DNA of 34,372 bases, taken from assembly GCA_001803415.1 (NCBI GenBank), contig MHDC01000025.1, forward strand, positions 1-34,372, written 5' to 3'. The position numbers and the translations under genes are program-made. This document shows, piece after piece, positions 28,713-34,372 of this stretch (position 1 is its first letter; each line of letters begins with the position of its first letter). The DNA is from Microgenomates group bacterium RBG_16_45_19. Its GTDB lineage: Bacteria; Patescibacteriota; Microgenomatia; UBA1400; RBG-16-45-19. Under the pieces are notes generated by a model, which was not told the origin of the DNA, did not search any database, and was given only the letters and a program-made list of their open reading frames with translations.

Positions 28713-30299
28713 CTACGAGGCTACAGCTGAAGCGCGGACCTCGCGAATGACATTGACGGTGACGGTACCCGGATAAGTCATTTCGTTTTTAATCCGATCC
28801 CGGATTTTATCAGCGACAACGACCGCTTCGTCATCGTTTAATTGCTGAGGATCGATAAGCACCCGCAGTTCCCGACCGGCTTGAATGGCATAAGCCTCGG
28901 AGACACCCTTAAAGTTTTTAGCGATCGTCTCCATGGTGTCTAAACGCTTGACGTACTCGTCGTAATTTTCAAAGCGGGCTCCGGGTCGAGCCCCGGAAAT
29001 GGCATCGGCGATATAGACCAAAATGGCTTCCTTAGTAGTAAAGGCGGTATCTTCATGGTGCTGGGCGACACAGTCGATCACCGATTGAGGCAGGTTGTAT
29101 TTTTTTAAGAGCTTAACGCCCAGGTCAACGTGACTGCCTTCCTCATCGGTAATGACCTTGCCGATATCGTGGAGTAAACAACCGAGACGGACGGTATCAA
29201 CGTCGGCGTTGACTTCATGAGCCAGACTGAGACCAATTTTGGTTTCCTCCAAAGTATGAGCGATCATATTTTGGCCATAGGAGGAACGATATTTAAACCG
29301 ACCTAAAATGGCCATTAATTCATGAGGGACGTTAAAGGCTCCGACGGCCAAACATAACTTTTTGCCCTCTTCAAACATGACTTTGTCGATATCTTGTTTA
29401 GCTCGGGTAACATATTCTTCAATCCGGGTGGGTTGGATGCGACCGTCGGCAATCAACCGTTTCAAGGCTTGACGGGCAACCTCTCGCCGGACCGAATCAA
29501 AAGAGGAGAGACGGACCACGCCTGGTTGCTCATCCAAATCCAAATCGACGCCGGTAGCCCGTTCGAAGGTCCGAATGTTGCGGCCTTCTTTACCAATTAA
29601 ACGGCCTTTAATGTCTTCACTGGGTAATTCAACGGTAGAAACGGCATATTCGGCGACATAATCGGTGGCGGCATGACGCATGGCGTCGACTAAAATCTCT
29701 TTAGCCTTTTCATCGGCTTCTTCATTGGCTTGTTCCTCGGTGGCCTTAATTTTTAGGGCAATGTCTTTGGCCGAGCGTTTTTCGACGGCTTGGAGCAACT
29801 GCTCCCGGGCTTGTTCCCGGGTCATGGAGCCGACTTCTTCTAATTTGTCGACGAGGCGCTTTTTCAACTTCTCATTAGCTTCTTCATCACGCCGAGTCTC
29901 CTGTTCCAACTTGGTCAAATAGCGCTCTTTTTCGGAAAGGACGGCGTCTTGGCGGACAAGTTCGTGTTCCTTCTGGTCAAAAGCGGTTTGTTGATCGAGC
30001 AAGCGTTGGTTCATTTGCCTGGATTTCAACTCCGAGGCTTCACGAATTTTTAGGGCTTCATCTTTAGCTTCAAGGACGATTTCCCGCGCTTTGGCTTCGG
30101 CTTCCCGGATGAATGTATCAGTAGTCAGCCTGGCGGTAGGCGACGGCGGGGCTGACGGAGGCGGCAACGGTTTAACCGGGCGGCTCATCAATTCGGGCCA
30201 CTTAGGGGTCTTTGCCGGAGCTTTACTGGGTTTGGCCGGTTTACCGGAGGGAGTCAGTGGTGGTTTGAACACTTGAGATAGACGACTAAATAAGGACAT
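28713..30299 (-). CDS. rny: Ribonuclease Y
   Basis: KH domain (IKGRLIGKEGRNIRTFERATGVDLDLDEQPGVVRLSSFDSVRREVARQAL) and HD domain (LGCLLHDIGKV); PGTVTVNVIRE C-terminus. Confidence 0.95.
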   Translation of the reverse strand: MSLFSRLSQVFKPPLTPSGKPAKPSKAPAKTPKWPELMSRPVKPLPPPSAPPSPTARLTTDTFIREAEAKAREIVLEAKDEALKIREASELKSRQMNQRLLDQQTAFDQKEHELVRQDAVLSEKERYLTKLEQETRRDEEANEKLKKRLVDKLEEVGSMTREQAREQLLQAVEKRSAKDIALKIKATEEQANEEADEKAKEILVDAMRHAATDYVAEYAVSTVELPSEDIKGRLIGKEGRNIRTFERATGVDLDLDEQPGVVRLSSFDSVRREVARQALKRLIADGRIQPTRIEEYVTRAKQDIDKVMFEEGKKLCLAVGAFNVPHELMAILGRFKYRSSYGQNMIAHTLEETKIGLSLAHEVNADVDTVRLGCLLHDIGKVITDEEGSHVDLGVKLLKKYNLPQSVIDCVAQHHEDTAFTTKEAILVYIADAISGARPGARFENYDEYVKRLDTMETIAKNFKGVSEAYAIQAGRELRVLIDPQQLNDDEAVVVADKIRDRIKNEMTYPGTVTVNVIREVRASAVAS

Positions 30300-30303
30300 A
30301 AAA

Positions 30304-30330
30304 CCTCCTAAAGTCCAAACGCTGGACTTT
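30304..30330 (-). promoter_or_regulatory. Hairpin abutting the rny Shine-Dalgarno
   Basis: Minus strand AAAGTCCA-GCGTT-TGGACTTT-AGGAGG-TTTT-ATG; 8-bp perfect stem, no U-tract. Confidence 0.6.
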
Positions 30331-30502
30331 AATGATAGGGCGTGACACTTTGGGGTTGAAAAAGAAGCAACAGAAGAAGTAACAATCAGTTCATGACTGG
30401 GATTTAACCAGCTTTAAGGATGAGTCGGTGTTTGGGTATGGCTGTCGGCATGAGTTTGATGAGAATTCTTCTGGATCTGATTCAACTGTAGGGGTATTGT
30501 AA

Positions 30503-30976
30503 TCACGATGGGGTATAACCGTCAATGACCGGGATAATAATGGTTGAGGGGTAACCACGACTGGCTAAATAACGGTAAATTTTGGCTTTGTTGGCTAAAT
30601 TTAAGGGCAGCGGATAGTGCCGTTTGGTCAGCAAATGCCGAGCTTGAGACTGCCAGGCGGTCGGGGCAATGGCTAGAAGGGGGGAATCGATTAAGTCAAG
30701 ACTAATACCTTTGCGTTTAAGTTCCTGACGAATAAGTATTGGCCCTTTGTCTTGGCGGAAGCGATAATTGACCCAGTCGATGGCGAACTTAGCATCATTT
30801 AATAAATTAAATTGAAGTAGTTGATCAATAACACCTTGGGTGAGGGGTTGATTCTGACCAGTTTTATTATTTAAATAGTCAACCATTTCCTGAGTCGAAC
30901 GCGGCCTGACTGCCAAGTAGCGCAGAGCCGATTGGTAGAGTTGAGATTGATCTAACCCTTTTTGAACCGGAGGCAT
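30503..30976 (-). CDS. recX: Regulatory protein RecX
   Basis: LYQSALRYLAVRPRSTQEMVDYL, LNDAKFAIDWVNYRFRQDKGPILIRQELKRKGI; directly downstream of recA. Confidence 0.88.
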   Translation of the reverse strand: MPPVQKGLDQSQLYQSALRYLAVRPRSTQEMVDYLNNKTGQNQPLTQGVIDQLLQFNLLNDAKFAIDWVNYRFRQDKGPILIRQELKRKGISLDLIDSPLLAIAPTAWQSQARHLLTKRHYPLPLNLANKAKIYRYLASRGYPSTIIIPVIDGYTPS

Positions 30977-30985
30977 AACCAGCAG

Positions 30986-32077
30986 TTAGACTTCGGCTTC
31001 AGTGGATTCACCGATGTCGGTGGGCAAGCTTTGGGCAGCCCGGACTTTGGCCCAAATTTTACTTTCGATATCTTTGGCCAATTTAGGATTATCCGCCAAG
31101 GCCATTTTGGCCGCTTCCCGGCCTTGACCTAAAACCTGATCCTCATATTTATAGAAAGATCCGGATTTATTGACAATATTAAATTCCACGCCAACATCGA
31201 TTAAACCACCAGTTTGGGAAACACCACCCAGGTTCATAATGTCGAATTCGGCTTTACGAAAAGGCGGGGCAATTTTGTTTTTGACGACTTTAGCCCGATG
31301 TTGGGAGCCAATAATTTTATCGCCTACCTGGATGTTACCGATCTTACGCATATCAATCCGCACCGAGGCATAAAATTTTAAAGCTTGGCCACCCGTGGTA
31401 GTTTCGGGATTGCCGAACATGATGCCGATTCTCATGCGGAGCTGGTTGGTGAAAATCAAGGCAGTTTTGCTTTTGCTGATAGCTCCGGATAATTTACGCA
31501 TAGCCTGACTCATTAACCGGGCTTGTAAGCCCATGACGGCGTCGCCCATTTCACCTTCGATTTCGGCTTTAGGAACGAGGGCGGCCACGGAATCAATGAC
31601 CAAGACATCGACGCCGCCGGAACGGATGAGCGTCTCGGCAATTTCCAAAGCTTGTTCACCGGTGTCGGGTTGGGAAATGAGGAGATCGTCTAAATTGACA
31701 CCGATGGATTGAGCCCGACCGGGATCCAAAGCGTGTTCAGCATCGATAAAGGCAGCCGTACCACCCCGTTTCTGAACTTCAGCGATGACATGCAGGCAAA
31801 CGGTGGTTTTGCCGGAAGCTTCGGGGCCATAAATCTCGGAAATCCGCCCTTTGGGAATGCCGCCGGCACCCAAGGCAATATCCAAGGCAATCGAGCCAGT
31901 CGGAATCACTTCGATGGTTAAATCTTTTTTAATCGAGTCACCCAAACGCATGATCGAACCGACGCCGAATTGTTTGGTAATCTGCTCCATAGCAATGTTG
32001 ACAGCCTGAAGTTTTTCTGAAGTCTGACTGACGGCGGCGGACGGTGAGGCATTGGTTGATTTAGGCGGTCTACCCAT
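30986..32077 (-). CDS. recA: Recombinase RecA; start moved to MGRPPKST after AAGGAG
   Basis: [85 protein letters not shown]. Confidence 0.97.
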   Translation of the reverse strand: MGRPPKSTNASPSAAVSQTSEKLQAVNIAMEQITKQFGVGSIMRLGDSIKKDLTIEVIPTGSIALDIALGAGGIPKGRISEIYGPEASGKTTVCLHVIAEVQKRGGTAAFIDAEHALDPGRAQSIGVNLDDLLISQPDTGEQALEIAETLIRSGGVDVLVIDSVAALVPKAEIEGEMGDAVMGLQARLMSQAMRKLSGAISKSKTALIFTNQLRMRIGIMFGNPETTTGGQALKFYASVRIDMRKIGNIQVGDKIIGSQHRAKVVKNKIAPPFRKAEFDIMNLGGVSQTGGLIDVGVEFNIVNKSGSFYKYEDQVLGQGREAAKMALADNPKLAKDIESKIWAKVRAAQSLPTDIGESTEAEV

Positions 32078-32172
32078 AGTCTCCTTATTTTGCTTGCTAC
32101 TATAAGATTTATGGTCATTCAAACACAGGCCTATGACTTTTGCAAGCTGCGTTTAGCAGAATCGCTTCCGTG

Positions 32173-32178
32173 TATAAT
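32173..32178 (+). promoter_or_regulatory. -10 box (TATAAT) upstream of the partial tRNA / GIY-YIG / tRNA-Pro unit
   Basis: TATAAT 12 nt upstream of the partial tRNA-Pro copy; no strong -35 seen. Confidence 0.5.
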
Positions 32179-32190
32179 TAAGAACGAAGG

Positions 32191-32246
32191 CGGGGAGTAG
32201 TATACCCGCCGGGCAGAGCCCTCTGGGCGGCGCCGGCAGTACACGC
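32191..32246 (+). pseudogene. Partial tRNA-Pro 5' half with a 28-nt GC-rich hairpin inserted in the D-loop region
   Basis: CGGGGAGTAGTATACC and CCGGCAGTACACGC together match the first 28 nt of the intact tRNA at 32516-32543, with a 28-nt hairpin-forming insertion between them. Confidence 0.85.
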
Positions 32247-32258
32247 AGTACTGAACAT

Positions 32259-32525
32259 ATGAGTTACGTCTACCTGTTAAAAAGTTTGAAAGATAATAAT
32301 TACTATATCGGATCTACAAAAGATGTTAAAAAAAGATTTTATCAACATCAAAAAGGCTTAGTTAAAGCTACCTGCTATCGTCGCCCTTTGAAATTGCTCG
32401 GTTACCAAAAATGTCAAACGATTCTTGAAGCCTCAAGTCTTGAAAAGAAATACAAAAAATCACATGACGCCTTACAAAGAGCAATAAAGAAAATGAAATT
32501 TAAAATTATTAACATCGGGGAGTAG
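32259..32525 (+). CDS. GIY-YIG domain nuclease (88 aa)
   Basis: YVYLLKSLKDNNYYIGSTKDVKKRFYQHQKG...LEASSLEKKYKKS; the last codons GGG GAG TAG lie inside the tRNA 5' end. Confidence 0.9.
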   Translation: MSYVYLLKSLKDNNYYIGSTKDVKKRFYQHQKGLVKATCYRRPLKLLGYQKCQTILEASSLEKKYKKSHDALQRAIKKMKFKIINIGE

Positions 32526-32586
32526 TATACCGGCAGTACACGCGCATGGGGTGCGCGTAGAGGGAGTTCAATTCTCCCCTCCCCGA
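32516..32586 (+). tRNA. tRNA-Pro (anticodon GGG), no encoded CCA
   Basis: Acceptor CGGGGAG/CTCCCCG; D-arm GTAT-ACCGGCA-GTAC; anticodon arm CGCGC-ATGGGGT-GCGCG; T-arm GGGAG-TTCAATT-CTCCC; discriminator A. Confidence 0.93.
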
Positions 32587-33659
32587 CTAGGTAACTGATG
32601 ACGACTTTTTAGCATTTCATGAAATGGTGGTTTTAACCGATATGACGCCACTTTATCGTTATCGACTGTCAGGTTCAAGAATAAATATCGACAAATTTGG
32701 TCTTTGACTTCTGGAATATCAGATTTAGCCAGTAAGACAGCATTTTTAGACAGGTTCAAGAATTGTTCTAGGGTTAATTTATCTTTTTCTGGGTCGGTCA
32801 ATTGGCTTTCAATCTTGGCTATATCAGCTTCAATCTCAACCCGCTTCGACTCAAGAGTTCTTAATTTATTTTCCCCCGACTTGTAAATTGTGCTTCCCTT
32901 ATTATCAACATGCTTGAGTAATGCTAGTGAAATATCATCTATCTCCCTTTTGACTGCCTTCAACGCTCCACGCTTACTGTTAAGCTCCATTTGTACCTTT
33001 TCCCTCTTCTCACCCATAATTCCATTTATCCCTTCGTAATACCGCTTGTAATCGGCTTGGGTGAGGTTCAAACCATCAGCTAAAAAGTCATAGATGAAGT
33101 CAAATATAATTTTGGCTCTAATGGACTTCTTTTGCCTTGAACAAACTTTGTTATCACACCTGTAATATAAAAATTTTCTACCTGTATGGCTGGTAGAAGG
33201 CCCGACACGCATACTGCTTCCGCAAGATGAACATAATACCATTAGCCTTAGCGGGTAAAATGCCAGTTTATGAGGCTTGGAAGGCTTCATACGACGATAC
33301 GAGAGGCTCTGGACAATGTTGTAATCTTCTTCGCTGACTACTGGTTCAAAGTCATAAATATCTCGTAAATCAACCTGCTGTTTTGCTTGCACTAACAATC
33401 CGTAATAAAATGAGTCTTTGAAAATATCGCTGAGCTCTTGGATATCTATCCGTAGCTTCTCACCAGTCGACTTAACTATTCGATGAAAATTATGTTCATT
33501 AAGATAATCTGCAATCTTTTGTAGCGATGTTCCAATCTTCCTCATCTGCCACGCTTCCTTCATCAGCTCAAAGTTGTCACCATCTGGACTATATAAACCA
33601 CCTTCGTTGAGGTAACCATACTTCGGCGTTGGGGTCTTGCGGAAGTGAACCCCATTTAC
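32568..33659 (-). pseudogene. Large serine recombinase, C-terminal part; N-terminal catalytic domain separated by an IS element
   Basis: Frame is open back through ...VNGVHFRKTPTPKYGYLNEGGLYSPDGDNFELMKEAWQMRKIGTSLQKIADYL (recombinase domain), zinc ribbon LVLCSSCGSSMRV...YYRCDNKVC, and coiled coil; no resolvase catalytic N-terminus before the IS junction. Confidence 0.8.
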
Positions 33660-34372
33660 TGTACCAGTACGACTTCAGTTAGTTCTTAGATTTAACGGCG
33701 TTTTCCGTACTTTTTAATGTAATCCAAAGGCGACACATTACCGATTGACGAGTGTCGTCTTTTTTCATTGTAATACTTAATCCGTGCTCGTACCACCAAG
33801 GTGACTTCTTCTCTGGTTTGGCATTCCCAAAAGAGGTCCCGGTTTTCCTTTTTAAATCTCCCGTTAAATGATTCCATGGCCGGGTTATCTTTAGCCCCTC
33901 TTAAAGCGTAGGAGAGTTTCATATTGTGACAGATCAACACCTGGCAGAGCCACTCATAACTAATGTAGGCCGAACCCTGATCATGATGGACGATGGCTCC
34001 CTCCAGCTGGTAACCCAAGTGCCTAACCCCTTCACCGGCATTGGTGAGGGCTTTGGCAGCCGCCTCACTAGTCGCGGTACTGCCTAAGGCAAACCCCGGA
34101 CAATATTTACTTTGATGGTCAATTAAAGGCATAAGTTGGACCTTCTTTCTGCCTTGGTCATAGAGGATTTCGGTAAAGTCGGTGGTGAACATGGTAAAAA
34201 TACCAATAATTACCTTACCCTCGGTCTCTTTATCGAGGAGTGGTCTATACAGATTCATTTTGTTCCCAAGCTTTAAAAGGATTGGCCGGATTGGGCCTTC
34301 CGGTGGCCGGTTAACCGCTCTTAGGGTCACCAATTCCTGATCCTTCATTAGTTTCTGGACCAATTTATGGTT
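33660..34372 (-). mobile_element. IS3-family (IS150-like) insertion sequence, truncated by the window edge
   Basis: Transposase plus putative terminal sequence TGTACCAGTACGACTTCAG starting at ~33660, where the recombinase frame begins. Confidence 0.7.
33692..34372 (-). CDS. IS3-family OrfB transposase (rve/DDE), 5' end outside window
   Basis: DDE-type pattern: FTTDFTEI, IVHHDQGSAYIS, NPAMESFNGRFKKE, YYNEKRRHSSIGNVSPLDYIK. Confidence 0.92.
   Translation of the reverse strand, partial: NHKLVQKLMKDQELVTLRAVNRPPEGPIRPILLKLGNKMNLYRPLLDKETEGKVIIGIFTMFTTDFTEILYDQGRKKVQLMPLIDHQSKYCPGFALGSTATSEAAAKALTNAGEGVRHLGYQLEGAIVHHDQGSAYISYEWLCQVLICHNMKLSYALRGAKDNPAMESFNGRFKKENRDLFWECQTREEVTLVVRARIKYYNEKRRHSSIGNVSPLDYIKKYGKRR

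Noticed and set aside
30310-30330. Rho-independent terminator for recA-recX
   Set aside because: The stem lacks a U-tract and runs straight into the rny Shine-Dalgarno.
30420-30495. Short plus-strand ORF (MSRCLGMAVGMSLMRILLDLIQL) in the recX-rny gap
   Set aside because: Only ~23 codons, no ribosome binding site, on the opposite strand to its neighbours; likely chance.
30986-32077. Intein in RecA
   Set aside because: RecA motifs are contiguous and the length is normal.
32191-32586. Self-splicing group I intron in tRNA-Pro carrying a GIY-YIG homing endonuclease
   Set aside because: The right tRNA copy is complete, the break is not in the anticodon loop, and I see no recognisable intron core; duplication of the 5' half does not fit an intron.
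1-34372. CRISPR array or restriction/abortive infection cluster
   Set aside because: No regularly spaced direct repeats and no Cas, methylase or recognisable defence gene families in the window.
1-34372. Recoded UGA (alternative genetic code)
   Set aside because: Conserved genes terminate sensibly at TGA and TAA under the standard code, with no internal in-frame TGA needed.

Overview
This looks like a compact, mostly minus-strand bacterial chromosome segment. Its gene style (small genes, DUF4446, DUF3048, wHTH-NTase and GIY-YIG mini-ORF types) suggests Patescibacteria/CPR, but that assignment is inference. Housekeeping genes include recJ, cca, secF/secD, an M29 aminopeptidase, nfo, a type IV pilus locus (pilin, pilO-like, a PilM-PilN fusion, pilC, pilB, response regulator), uppP, an AI-2E-type permease, miaA/miaB, a four-permease/one-ATPase ABC-2 cluster, HU, RNase Y, recX and recA. 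A clear type A-like RNase P RNA gene lies at ~20654-20955. The accessory part is the right end (32.19-34.37 kb). There a tRNA-Pro(GGG) is overlapped on both sides by coding genes of mobile type. On the left, an 88-aa GIY-YIG nuclease ORF has its stop codon inside the tRNA acceptor/position 8-9 region, and a second partial copy of the tRNA 5' half (28 nt, interrupted by a 28-nt GC-rich hairpin) lies upstream of it under a TATAAT promoter. On the right, a large serine recombinase has its stop codon formed by the tRNA T-loop on the opposite strand, and it is itself cut by an IS3/IS150-like element. The tRNA/GIY-YIG duplication (a ~325-bp, apparently self-repairing tRNA-targeting unit) is the best candidate for an undescribed system. 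Other observations include several promoters with a -10 box exactly 6 nt before ATG (likely leaderless mRNAs), a hairpin abutting the RNase Y Shine-Dalgarno, and near-identical apical hairpins repeated in the RNase P RNA.
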